Assembly: GCA_012845835.1 (NCBI GenBank)
Contig: JABAKD010000026.1
Coordinates: 15,042,533-15,106,532 of the forward strand
Source of the DNA: Undaria pinnatifida
Taxonomy: Eukaryota > Sar > Phaeophyceae > Laminariales > Alariaceae
Direction of reading: 5' to 3'
Length of the DNA stretch: 64,000 nt
Shown here: positions 1-10,659 of the stretch, one piece after another
Numbering within the stretch: position 1 is the stretch's first letter
Layout: every line of letters starts with the position of its first letter
Notes under the pieces: generated by a model
Told to the model about the DNA's origin: nothing
The model's database searches: none
What the model saw: the letters and a program-made list of their open reading frames with translations, nothing else
Position numbers and translations under genes: made by a program

Positions 1-1967
1 AAATGCCTATGTTCCCCAGTTGCCGAGCCCGACACGGGATGCTGGGACGAACTGCTCGCTAATTATCGAGAACGGGCCCGCGATCCCAGCGAGAGATATC
101 ATCGGCGGCAGCGTTGTGGATGCCACGCACATGCGTTTCCTTGAAGGTCCATCCAGATGACGCTTCGAGATCGCCGAGAAGACGCATGAGAGCACCGGAA
201 CGCGGTTCCAGCCCCCGCCAACGCCGTTGCACCCAATGCACGGCGGCGTTTGTTGTCTCCAGACAAGGACGCACAATCTCCCCTTGTTGACGGTCGATCG
301 GGACACGAAGAAACTAGACAAATGCGACACAACCATGCCCAAACGTTCAAGCACGTTGATGGATAAGTCGTCCACGCCGCGGACGGACTTACTCGTGACG
401 CAAAACTGTGACTGTTCTTAAGCTGTGAGATCATAGCGCCAGTAAACACCCGTTTCGAGACAATATCCCCCGACGGTGGTTTTTGACGAGTCCGCGAACA
501 ACGTACGTTGTTTCGGGCGCTGCACCAAATTATACATCGGCGCCGACAACACCCCATCGCGCGTGTCAACACCATTGTCAATAAACCGTCGCCAGAACTC
601 GAGATCCGCATGAACCTCAGGTCCACGGGCAACACTACGCTCCGGATTGGCCATTCGGCCAGCGAAGCGATCACCGGCTGCGATGCGCGGCATCCCAACC
701 AAACCCAACAAACGATGCATGAGGAAATACCCGGGACGAACGGCAAAAGAGATGTGCATCACGAAACCCGCCAGCTGCGAAACCTGCTTGGCTAAGGCAC
801 AGGAGCGAGTCGACGGCCACTCCTCTGAAAACAATCGCAGCTTGAGGCGATTATGTGGAGCCGACGTTACCATAAGCGCCTCTGTGTCAACCAACGAGCC
901 CAGCACTTCGAGACACGTGTCCCAACTGGTGATTTTGCTGGCAGACAAAAGTGGAGAGTTGGACGCGCCACGTACGCCCAACAAGCGAAAGTGGTCCGAC
1001 TCCAACGGCTGAACAGCCCCCAGGAAGCGACGACCGTCCGGCCACCACTGAACCTCGACCAGAATGCCGTCGACTACGTAGTACCGCACGAAAAAAACGA
1101 CTTCCGACGTACCGGAAACGGTTTGACAATCGCGAGGGAGGGACCTAACCGAACCCCCCCGCGGCGGGGCAAGACGCACATGTTCGACGGCAGCCGGCCC
1201 TTGTGGGGAAACGGCCGCATCTTGAAACTTACAGTGGGTGTGGGCATGTTCCCGCGCAGAGGTCATCAGCCCCCAGATCCTGGGGCTATCAAGCCACACG
1301 AATTTCAAGCGAAGATCCACAACTACGTTTTCGGCCATCTCGTACCCAAACACCGGTGCCCCTACCGGATCAAAGAAGACTTGAACAAAGACATCTTTCA
1401 CGTCAACGCGGTAAAGGACGATTTTAGCTGTGGGACCGTGCACCTGCCGAAAAACCAACACCCGTAACAACACATCCCGAAGAGCTCGCAGGAGGGGGCG
1501 AAGGTAAAATCGATATCGCCGAAAACGCTGGAGTAGCCGCCGGCGCGCCCAAACGTGAGATAGTGAATGGTGAAAAACGTAGGCTTAATCACGTCGGCCA
1601 ATGGCGAAACACGTAAACCTCGAATATCAGACGCGGAAATTGATTTTAACACAACTGCCCGACCGTGCACAACGTCAGCACATATCTTTTGGTGAACAGC
1701 AACGGCATGGGGGGCGACGCTCGGGTGGTTACCGTATGCCAGGTCAGCAGTCCGATTACCCCCCCGCGCAACACACACTGAGGATCCCGATGCCAAAACG
1801 CGGAGCAACTGGTCAACACGAGGGAAGTTCTTGGTGGTACCAAAAGCATGACGAACGATGGGAGGATGAATATGTGGGGTAATGCGAGCGGATCCAAAAG
1901 AAGACGTAGACAAATAAACACTGCCGGCACAGGCACGTGAAAGAGACGACCCCGCGCTGGTAACCAC
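1..1967 (-). pseudogene. Reverse transcriptase-RNase H of the DIRS-like element, frameshifted, partial at left edge
   Basis: The longest open stretch (1473 to 418) carries RT blocks in order: VDVKDVFVQVFFDP (A block), FVWLDSPRIWGLMTSA, and a C block reading RYYVVDGILVEVQW. It ends with the RNase H start FADSSKTTVGGYCLETGVYW. Further right, in another frame, lies the upstream RT block (AYGNHPSVAPHA, then DIRGLRVSPLADV). Further left the RNase H continues in shifted frames: INVLERLGMVV, then HVRGIHNAAADDISRWD. In the 12.6-20.6 kb relative the C block reads FLMDDAV; here the first of the paired aspartates is valine, so the polymerase site looks dead. At least three frame changes separate the blocks. 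The family would copy element RNA to DNA in the host cell; this copy is a remnant. Confidence 0.85.
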
Positions 1968-2003
1968 ATCGCGATTCGCGGAACCTGTTGACGATACCGA
2001 CCG

Positions 2004-3303
2004 CTATACGCCGTCCTGCGCGGCGCGCCACGCCTCAATCGCTGACTCCGACCGAGCGTGCGCGCGCTCGCCGTCGGTTGAGCCGTGTCCGCGCCCCGAG
2101 TGCAAATCCGAACGCCGCACACGTTCGCTATGGCTAACTTTATTCCCGCGCGCGATCAATAGGCCAGTTCCTACAACGCGCGCCGAGACTAAATGGGACT
2201 CACGCACGCGCTCCCCGTGGTTACCTGTGTTCCAAGAAAACGGCAGATCCCGAATCAACGGGTACACGCTCGCGCACAACGCCGCCTTCACTCGCCAGCG
2301 CCTCTAACGCACATTCCCCGCACCCCCCCCATGACTCCGCGAATTGCCGGTACTGTCGACGCTCCGCAAGCCTCGACCGTCGACGCACCCGCCCCACCAA
2401 CCGCCAGCGCCACAACCGCACCCACCGAGAATGGACCCAACACGCGGCCGCCACTCTCAATTGTTGACGAAGCCGCTACTTCCATCGCCGGCGCCGCAAC
2501 TTCGCCCGCAAAGGTTGGCCCCACCAGGCGGCAGACCCCGTGCCTTCATCCAGAATCAGAACCAGGGCCTGAACGCCCGTCGCCCTCCTCTTGCCCCCTG
2601 CGGGTTGGACCACACGCAGCGACAACGCCCGCGACCCTCCGCCCACCGACGCCACTCTTCCACCGCCTTCATCCCTCCAAGCGCGGGTGGAAATGGCGAG
2701 GATGCCGAGGCCGGGGGCGGCTCGTGCAGGAAATTGCACGGAGACCGGTTGCATTTACCGGTGCGCCCGAACATACGGCTTTCTTGGGGGAGACTTGTAT
2801 TGGCATTTCCCTTGGGCCCGGGCGACCCAGCGGGGGGAGCGGTGGCCTTCCGCCTGGTGGGCCTGTCCTCGCCGGAACCGATGCTGCTGATCACGAGCCG
2901 GAGCACCCCCCCCGCCGCGGCAAAATTCAAGAGTGGTTAAGAACTCGGGCATGGTTGGGGGGTTGAGCACCGTACCAGCTGGGAGAGGGACAAAAGCAAG
3001 GGACCACCGCTGCGCCGCACGCATGAGCTCGCTCACCCACAAAGCGATATCGCGGTTAACACTATAACACAGAGCTGCATGCGCTTCTGGGACGGACAGC
3101 ATACTGTAGTTGCTGAAGGTGTGTGCCCGCAGACCTATGACCGCCACCGTAAACGCGCAGCCAAGGGCGTTAACCCGTGCCAAACACGGGAGATCGTCCG
3201 CGACCGCGCGCGAGAGACCTACCCAAAAGTTCGCAATGACGGCCAACCGCAAAAGGGCGAGAGGGTCGGCGATCATGAGTGAATGCCCGATGGGCCCTTC
3301 CAC
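2004..3303 (-). pseudogene. Probable Gag-like region of the DIRS-like element
   Basis: Minus-strand stretches 3303-2755 and 2291-2004 precede the RT in the expected Gag position. Between them, in another frame near 2,750, the reading GKCNRSPCNFLHEPP gives a C-x4-C-x3-H arrangement like the end of a CCCH zinc finger; an expected first cysteine is not in frame. The relative at 12.6-20.6 kb has a clearer CCCH-like finger in the same relative place. No capsid fold can be recognised by eye, so the Gag call rests on position and on this partial finger. Long plus-strand frames over the same bases are Pro/Ala-rich and look like shadows. Confidence 0.4.
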
Positions 3304-4010
3304 CTTGCGCCCATAAGCCTGACGTCAAAGGAGCTGAAGGACCGGAGCTGGGATGCGCCGTTGGCTGTAACGTGAATGACATCCCCCACGAACGGCTGCA
3401 GGTTAGCGGGAGAGTCCCCGAGGTTCGGGGAAATACTTCCTCGAAACATCCACAGCTTACTAGCTGTGTTTACCTTGTTCCAGGTTGCCGCTTCGTTGGT
3501 AAGTTGTTTTTTTTTGTCGCTGCGGTTCCTGAGCGTCGCCGTCGTCTCGGGAGGCTACCCGACGAGAGTTGTTTTCCTCGAACTGGCCAAAGATTATGTC
3601 CCATTAGCTACGCGATCAGCACAGGCAGCCGCTACCTCGCGGGAGGAAGAAGTGGTTGCAGATATATCGGTAAAATGTTCGTCAAGCCGCGCTTGGACCC
3701 GCGCGAATTCGGCCTCAACGTGTCGGGCCCACGTGGTCAAGTCATCCGCAGGCAAAGCCCCAACGACCGCTGGCGCCCCGGAGAAGGACCCCGACCCAAC
3801 GAGGGCTGCGGCGTCCCGGGCACGCAGAGTAGCCCCCGCCTCAGCACTTGCGGCGGCAGCGCCGCGGCACCAGGCGAATCATCCATTGTCGAAATGACAG
3901 CCCAAAGCGCTCGCCACAGCTGTAGTCACAGCGAATTATCACAACGGCAGTTACCACAGCAGTCCCAGCGAGTCTCGCTTACAGCAGAAATCAGCCAGTC
4001 TATCACGCCT

Positions 4011-4914
4011 TGAACCTCTCTCGCTGACGATACTTCTCGCTTCTCTGCGTGCTTCGCCTGCTAGTCACCAACCAGACCGACTGATCCAAGGTGCCCTTTG
4101 TTATACCAGGGCAAGTATAATTATTAACCACCCGCGTTGATATCATTGGTCAACGTGCAATATCCCCAAATTTCTTCCGTACATACAAAACACCTATTTG
4201 CTCGCGCCTCGATGATAACACGAGCTTTCGCCGGACAGAGCGGATGCCAGCAGTGAGGAGGCTGGGAGGCAGAGGCCGGGAGCAGCCGGTCGTGTTGGAA
4301 CGAGCGCCACAGGGCGCGGCTTGCATCTCTCCGCGCGGTAGACGAGGACCACAGGGACATAGAGCAAGGAGAGCTTGGGGGATGGAACCAAGCGCGCCGA
4401 GGGTAGCAGGCATCGCGAGTGCAGCATGCACGCGAGTCTCAACCAGGCCAAACACTTTGTTTCGGGCAGAAAGGAACCATTGGTAGGGTCCTAGTGTATA
4501 TATATCCTTGTTGGCGATAGCCAAACTCAGGTATGTACAGGATGCTGCTGTGGCCAAAATCGGGCACAGTTTTATTTCAGCGTTCGCCACGCGCCCAGGA
4601 TGGTATCTGATTGGCTGGGTGCATCGTTTCTAGTTGTGTTCTTATTTTCGTACACATATATCATACATGAATTCATTTCTGATCACATGCATCTAGCAGT
4701 GGTGGGTTGGGGCTGGAACACTATCGATCTAGCTCCACTTTGGTCGGAGATAAACGAGAAGTATATCATGGTTTGGGTCCCCCTCAAACACAGTACCAAA
4801 GCGTTGAACACTACCTCTAACTCATGGGAAATCCTACCAAGCACGCCACACATACCGCAATTGTCGCCGTCAACCAATTTGTTACTGTACAACATTCAAT
4901 AGAGACTGACATTG
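4011..4914. other. No recognised gene
   Basis: The GC-rich part to about 4,590 has short overlapping frames on both strands with no recognisable motif. A plus-strand frame at 4,600-4,902 (100 codons, hydrophobic start) runs up to the target site of the next element. It resembles nothing I know and lies in AT-rich DNA, so I do not call it a gene. Confidence 0.5.
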
Positions 4915-5184
4915 GACCAAGGCTACGGTAGGGGGGGTACCCCCGATTTCACTGGTGTGCTTGAGCCACTCGCACGAGTGACTCTGTAACCCGCGGATGA
5001 AAATGGTTTAGGCAGTTGTTTTGGCGCAGCTTAGATTACCTTTGCATTCCGGATGGATTTCGTCAGGAAAAAACATGAAGAAAACGTAAGATCGCAAAGG
5101 AACAAAGGGGCTACTCGCGCGAGTGACCCCTAGCCACAAGAAATTTATGGCCCAAAAGGGGACCCCCCTACCGTAGCCTGGGTC
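4915..5184 (+). mobile_element. GACC-family short TIR element (MITE-like), copy 1
   Basis: 270 bp starting GACCAAGGCTACGGTAGGGG and ending with the inverted form (CCTACCGTAGCCTGGGTC). The flanks are ATTG on the left and ATTT on the right, a possible 4-bp target duplication with one mismatch. Subterminal inverted motifs ACTCGCACGAGTG and CTCGCGCGAGTGACC sit inside each end. Two further copies lie at 9,500-9,757 and, inverted, at 30,082-30,350. There is no coding capacity, so movement would need a transposase from elsewhere. The superfamily is not assigned. Confidence 0.85.
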
Positions 5185-6369
5185 ATTTGTCTGGTCATCC
5201 CTATCCATTACCACCAAGTTAAGTGAAAACACATCTGACGTACTATATAGCAACGGACACTTTTCCATGTACGGTTCACAGCATCACCCCCTGGCCACTA
5301 ATGATTCGTTTTCGCGTACATCAGTACAACGTGCACCCACCGCTATCACACTCTTCCCCCCAAGTGCTACTCTTTCTTCGGAGCAATGAACTACTAGCTC
5401 ATGCCACACGTTTCTCCTACGAAGAGCAGTGGCGTTTTCTGATGTGAGTACGCGTAACACAGTTATAGGTGGGAAAATATTTATGCGTGTTTCCCTCTTC
5501 ATCTGGCGACGCCCCAAGGATTTGACATTACCCGCATCCCGAAGAGGATCCTGGCAAAACCATATCAACCAAAATTCTATTACTTCTTGTTTATGTAGAC
5601 TAGTAGACTAAGTAATTATAATCGATACGTATGCTCGGAGTGATTATTGTATTATCATGTTATCACTTGTCAGGTACGATTTAATAGGTTATATGCACCG
5701 CTGTGGTCGAACTATTGCCTACAGTATTTCATAGTGCATATAATGGTTAGATACATTTTATCATGGAGTTCCATTGTCACTGCTGGTGTTTCTTGTGATC
5801 CGTTAAGATCTTGAGGAAAAAACGGGAAGTTCCACGGCCGATCGATGGCATCTCACCCCCCCGTGTGGTGACGAACGAACTATTGTGTCGTGGTCAAACC
5901 AAACCGCTAGCCTACAAGGAAAGGCCCTCGGAGCTGACGCCAACGGGCCTACCGTGGCGCTAGTCGGCTAACTTCAATTAAATTAGGCACGATCTTCTTA
6001 CTGCGCAAAACGCAATCAATTTGCTTTTCGGCGGCTGGAAATAAATTCTTATTTTTAGTGCAAGTGCGGGACACCAGTCGAAGTCAATGGAATACCCCAC
6101 AGGAGCAAGCGGAGCGTAAGCGCAGGGCACTGACGGACTCTGTTCTGGAAGTTCGGGCAACCCGACAAGGGTAGGCCGAGCCGGCGACCGGCTGAAGCGG
6201 GAAGTCAAGGTGACAGTTCTGGGGAGATAGACCGCCTTGGTTTGGTGTTGATGTTGTTACCTTCGAAGATGTGCGTAAATCTCTTGTTGTCTGCTCGCGG
6301 AGTTCGAGCAGCAGATCTGATGCGTCTCACAAGCCGAGATCAAGGATATCGGGAACTCTCGAGGACCTA
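5185..6369. other. AT-rich DNA with half of a foldback repeat
   Basis: No gene is recognised. Bases 5,742-5,805 (starting GGTTAGATACATTTTATCAT) resemble one arm of the foldback element at 27,541-27,683. Short plus and minus frames at 5,223-5,611 carry no recognisable domain. Confidence 0.5.
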
Positions 6370-7190
6370 AGAACTGGTGGATTGGTCTATCCAAATTTTG
6401 ACGGGTGATGACTTTTACGATGTCACGCCGTGGGTTGACCTCTCCGAAGAGGAGCTAATGGAAGGGCTAAAACGATTTTATGGCGTTGATATATAGCATA
6501 CGAGTGATCAGGATTTTTGCCGCCACATATATATTGCGTGTGCTGAAGATGGACGCGAGCGTGCTGGTAGAGAGCAGGGAGTTCATGCAAAAACGTGCCC
6601 TCCGCGAATGCCTTGCTTACAGCGGGCTCACGGAGGCGGTGAGACCCGACGGTCAGCAGTACAAGCGAAAGCATGGTAGGTAGGTGCTGGTTGAGGTACT
6701 ATCTGTGGGAATAGCGCCACCCGAGATCCGCCGCAAGGTGACAAAAACAAAGCGTTTTAATTTTTTTTTGCGTGACTTTGACACATTGTTCGACGATTTT
6801 TGCCAAGCAGCTTCGGGACGAAGATGTAATTAACGCCAATGACAATGGGCGTCGTCAAAGGGCAAAGGAGCGAGACGATAGGTCGGTCGCTGCTGCGGGC
6901 TCCAAGTATCAGGGAAAAAATGCAGGCGGTCGCGACTCACGCGAGAGTGCAAAGGCTGCTGAGAGTGCAAAGGCTGCTGGTGTGAAAGCAGAGCGGAAAT
7001 GTCCATACGACAACATCGAGTGTCTTGTATGTGGCAAGCAGAGATACAAGCAGTGAGACTACCCTCAAAGCCAGCAGGTCAAAAGGCTTGGAAAGACGTC
7101 CATGGCCAGAGCCATCACCAGACCCCGACACAGCGGCAGCAATCCACAAATGGGTCCGCTCACCATTCCCGGGATAAGAAAACAGAGATG
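6370..7190 (+). pseudogene. Ty3/gypsy-type Gag fragment, multiply frameshifted
   Basis: Plus-strand pieces in changing frames form one Gag-like series: DDFYDVTPWVDLSEEELMEG near 6,407, then REFMQKRALRECLAYSGLTE near 6,570, then a shifted block reading EIRRKVTKTKRFNFFLRDFD near 6,728. A basic stretch NANDNGRRQRAKERDDRS follows near 6,835, and CPYDNIECLVCGK near 7,005. The last is the start of a CCHC zinc knuckle in which the His and final Cys positions read tyrosine and a stop interrupts. Basic Gln/Arg-rich residues follow. The order capsid-like, basic, knuckle fits an LTR-retrotransposon Gag. No LTR or pol was found next to it, so it is an isolated decayed fragment. Confidence 0.6.
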
Positions 7191-7248
7191 GCCTCTGGGT
7201 CTGATATCTCCCGAGTTATTGGGTACCAATGCTACATATTGAGTTAGT

Positions 7249-8080
7249 GGGTCTGACACCTCTCGAGAAAGGTGGGATGCTACATACGTAGTCAGGTTTT
7301 CAGCCCCAAATTAGTCACCAACATCATCTGACGTATCGCTTGACAGTGATTTGAAAATCGTATACCAGGGATACCTTGAACTGTGCCAATTAGATATTTT
7401 TGGAAATGGTTCCAGGCATGACATTCTTAAAATAAATTAAAATACACTGCAGCCGTGAGATCGAATATTTTGTCGAAACTCATACTTCGAGTATTTGCAA
7501 GCTGTGTGTGATACCTCGATCGCGTGTATTATTATACCGCATGTATGTGTGTACATCGTACAACTCATAAAAAAATATGTAGCCACCCCACGATAGGGTT
7601 GCAGCATGATCAGATCTATCCCTAAGCTCCTCACATGAGGATCTCAATACCTCACCCGAAAATTGGGTCTGACACCTCTCGAGAAAGGTGGGATGCTACA
7701 TACGTAGTCAGGTTTTCAGCCCCAAATTAGTCACCAACATCATCTGACGTATCGCTTGACAGTGATTTGAAAATCGTATACCAGGGATACCTTGAACTGT
7801 GCCAATTAGATATTTTTGGAAATGGTTCCAGGCATGACATTCTTAAAATAAATTAAAATACACTGCAGCCGTGAGATCGAATATTTTGTCGAAACTCATA
7901 CTTCGAGTATTTGCAAGCTGTGTGTGATACCTCGATCGCGTGTATTATTATACCGCATGTATGTGTGTACATCGTACAACTCATAAAAAAATATGTAGCC
8001 ACCCCACGATAGGGTTGCAGCATGATCAGATCTATCCCTAAGCTCCTCACATGAGGATCTCAATACCTCACCCGAAAATT
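7249..8080. repeat. Perfect tandem duplication, 416-bp unit
   Basis: The block 7,249-7,664 is repeated immediately at 7,665-8,080 and the copies appear identical by eye. The unit starts GGTCTGACACCTCTCGAGAA and ends in CTCACCCGAAAATT; TGG is present at the junction and at both outer ends. Each unit holds one copy of the dispersed motif TGCAGCCGTGAGATCGAA. An identical 65-codon minus frame in both units (7,437-7,634 and 7,853-8,050) reflects the duplication and is not evidence of coding. Confidence 0.95.
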
Positions 8081-8259
8081 GGCTTCGAAGGCATTCGGTA
8101 GCACAACCCGATCAAGCTTTTATGACTTAGTCGTGAAATAAATGTAATCGTGAAATTTCTTCAAAGACCGGCAGTTCCTCACATGAGGAATTCAATCGCC
8201 CAGGGACTTTTTGGCGCAAAGGCCTGTAATGCAATGTGATATGATATGATGTTCGAAGT

Positions 8260-8828
8260 TAGTATTGCAAATTAAAAGGTACACACCAGCTGTGAGATCG
8301 AAGATTTCGTCGAAAGTCACCTTTGCAAGCGCTGTGTGATATTCCGATCGCGCGTATATATTATTATTAATATTACCGTGTGTGTCCTTATTAAGGATAC
8401 AGGTCGGCTGCTGCCCTTGCAACAGTGTATCTTGTTCCAGCGTCAACGGGGTGATGTTATTCAGTCTATGCGCGGGACAAATTGTGACAGATGTGGAAGC
8501 AAATGCATCCGCTCATCAAGTGTATCATGTAAGTCGTATTTCCGATGAGGGGAGGGGGGAGAAAGGGGGATGTGGCGGGGAGGTTCAAACAGCTTTAAGA
8601 GCTTTACGGCGGGCGTAGTGCTAGGCGATGGTGCGGTTCGTGAAGAAGAAGGGGGCGTTGGGCGGGGGCATGAGTTGGAGCTACGGCATGGATGGCTTGA
8701 AAGGTATTTAGGTATATCAACTGTCTGGTAGTGTTTTTTACTTTGGCAGGTTTTGATTTTACGTGTTTTAGGTGGGGCGGCGGGGGAGAAAAAAACGAAG
8801 ACGGGGGGAGACGGGGGAGAGGGGGGTA
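8260..8828 (+). repeat. Dispersed CAGCTGTGAG / G-rich repeat, copy A
   Basis: This stretch contains CCAGCTGTGAGATCGAAGAT near 8,288, then GCTGTGTGTGATATTCCGAT, then a G-rich part with GGCGATGGTGCGG and a GTGGGGCGGCGGGGGAG block near 8,772. Related sequence occurs at 11,599-12,480, 22,900-23,140, 29,840-30,065 (inverted), 56,600-57,068 and 59,283-59,965. No coding domain is recognised. It is likely a non-autonomous element family with variable internal deletions. Confidence 0.6.
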
Positions 8829-9170
8829 TTCGACAATCTGTATGCCCGTCGTAGGGTGGCTCACGGGAAGATTGCTCTCGATACCCGACGAGGGACCACC
8901 ACGCGGAGAAGATAGGAAAATGAAATATTTGTTAAAGTAACGTAAACCCGGAGGCAACTCTGAACAACCACACCCGAACAAAACAAAATTGTAGCCTTCT
9001 TACGACAGTAGCACCAGTACACGCCAAAGGGGGCTCAACTCGAACATTTTGAAGATTGGGATCGATAATCATATCAATAGTTCTACTCTACCATCTCCGT
9101 AGATTCTATGAAGTTATACACATCATACACCAGACTTGCGCGCAGGCATAAACCAACACATGAACCAACA
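8829..9170 (+). repeat. Dispersed ~340-bp repeat, copy 1 (partner at 22,488-22,838)
   Basis: From GTATTCGACAATCTGTATGC through CGCCAAAGGGGGCTCAACTC to GACTTGCGCGCAGGCATAAA this stretch matches 22,488-22,838 in the same orientation with scattered substitutions. Both copies have related G-rich DNA nearby. No protein domain is apparent in either. Confidence 0.8.
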
Positions 9171-9499
9171 TTCCCCCTGCCTGTGTGCACGTCATGATAA
9201 CGCTCATGCAAAGCGCACCATCCGAACCTTGCCTATTCAAAAGAAAGTACATGGCTCCAATATCCTATTTCAGTTCCAAAACAATGCTGCCTTTGCTCCA
9301 AAAATATGAATATTGATATCCAACGCCGTAGCTAGCGGAATTGAACGGCAGTAATCGTAACGGATATCGCTGATAAGAATATGGGCGATCAAAAGTGCAG
9401 TAGGATTAGTCCGTGTGAGACCAGAAAAAAAACACTCGATTGTGGTTCAATAAGTCAAGCCTAAGATTACCACAAAATCACCTATATTTTACCTCTCAA
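9171..9499. other. AT-rich, nothing recognised
   Basis: No open frame of interest, repeat or RNA-like structure was noticed between the dispersed repeat and the next GACC element. Confidence 0.5.
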
Positions 9500-9757
9500 G
9501 ACCAAGGGGGGTACCCCCATTTTCACTGGTGTGTTTGAGCCACTCGCACAAGTGGCTCTGTACCCCACAGATGAAGATGGTTTAGGAACTTGTTTCGGCG
9601 CAGCTTAGATCACGTTTGCATTGCGGATTGATTTCGTCAATGTAAAACATGAAGAATACATAAGATCGCATAGGAACAAAGGGGTTACTCGCGCGAGTGA
9701 CCCCTGGCCACTGAAATAAAAGGCCCAAAAGGGGACCCCCCTACCGTAGCCTGGGTC
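9500..9757 (+). mobile_element. GACC-family short TIR element, copy 2
   Basis: 258 bp with a perfect TCAA duplication on both sides (9,496-9,499 and 9,758-9,761). The left end lacks nine bases (CTACGGTAG) compared with copy 1; the right end is intact (CCTACCGTAGCCTGGGTC). Internal sequence, including the CTCGCGCGAGTGACC motif, is close to copy 1. Confidence 0.88.
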
Positions 9758-10659
9758 TCAAATTATCATACTCCTAAGCTTCCGATTGAGCAAATTCAAT
9801 CCTGAAATCAATATATAAATACCAGGTATCAATTTTCGTCTTCCACTACTCGAAAACACCAATAATACTGTTCCCCCAAATAACTATGCTTCCAAACCTT
9901 CGATCAAGCAAAATTCTGATGGTAATATAGATTCTCCCGTTTTCAACATGCCCCAGGCAAAATTAAAAACAGTATAACAGTAAGTATCAACGCAGACCCG
10001 AGTTTGATTCACGGACATTGATACGAGCAAATAGTCAATTATACGTCCCTCCTGCTCGTGACGAATGTCACGTTAATGCTCACGCCATCCTACATTCCTG
10101 CAAACTCAAACAAGGTACTAGACTATATCCTCAAAGAAAAAAAAATAATAGAACATCGCCATTAACTATTATTTCAAGACCCAAAATATGACCTAAGATA
10201 TATCTTCCTCACTCCGGAGTCAAACTCAAACTCCCCCACTCCGGAGTCAAGCCACATTTGGTCCAACCAGTTTTACTTTGGTTTAATCTTCACCAGGCTC
10301 TCATCATGCGTTGGTATTACAGGACACTTTGATTAGGACATGTGCGCTTTCAACTAACTATGGAACCCAGCATTCTTCATACCTACCTACTTCCCCTATT
10401 CAAAAAAAAAATGCATCCTGCCAGCTCGACCTGCAATTCATATCACGAGCACAATCCTATCCTCCACTATTATTGCCCAGAAAATATGTCAATAAACTAC
10501 GATTATCATACCCGGTACCACAGGTCCTGCATTAATCCGGGTATAACACCAGGCAGGGTTGAAAATTCAGTTGTGTGATAAAAAAACCACCGTATCCATC
10601 ACCTTGCGTTATTGCAACAGAAAAATCAAGTACGGATTCATACCAGGTTTATCATATTA
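9758..10659. other. AT-rich DNA, no gene recognised
   Basis: A short direct repeat ACTCCGGAGTCAA occurs at about 10,212 and 10,240. Plus-strand frames at 10,311-10,578 are composition-driven and show no domain. Confidence 0.5.

Larger units (their letters stand above)
1..4010 (-). mobile_element. DIRS-like (tyrosine-recombinase type) retroelement, 5' part, continues past left edge
   Basis: The minus strand encodes, in order from right to left, a possible Gag region (about 4.0-2.2 kb), the N-terminal part of a reverse transcriptase (about 2.0-1.4 kb), the RT core and the start of RNase H. The same RT and RNase H signatures recur in the 12.6-20.6 kb element, where a tyrosine recombinase follows. 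In this copy the recombinase would lie left of base 1 and is not seen. The right boundary is uncertain: no terminal repeat could be identified, and 4,010 is only where the long minus-strand reading stretches fade. Frameshifts and stops make this copy inactive. Confidence 0.6.

Noticed and set aside
4600-4902. 100-codon plus-strand protein
   Set aside because: No domain or repeat partner, and it lies in AT-rich intergenic DNA next to a TIR insertion; support is too weak.
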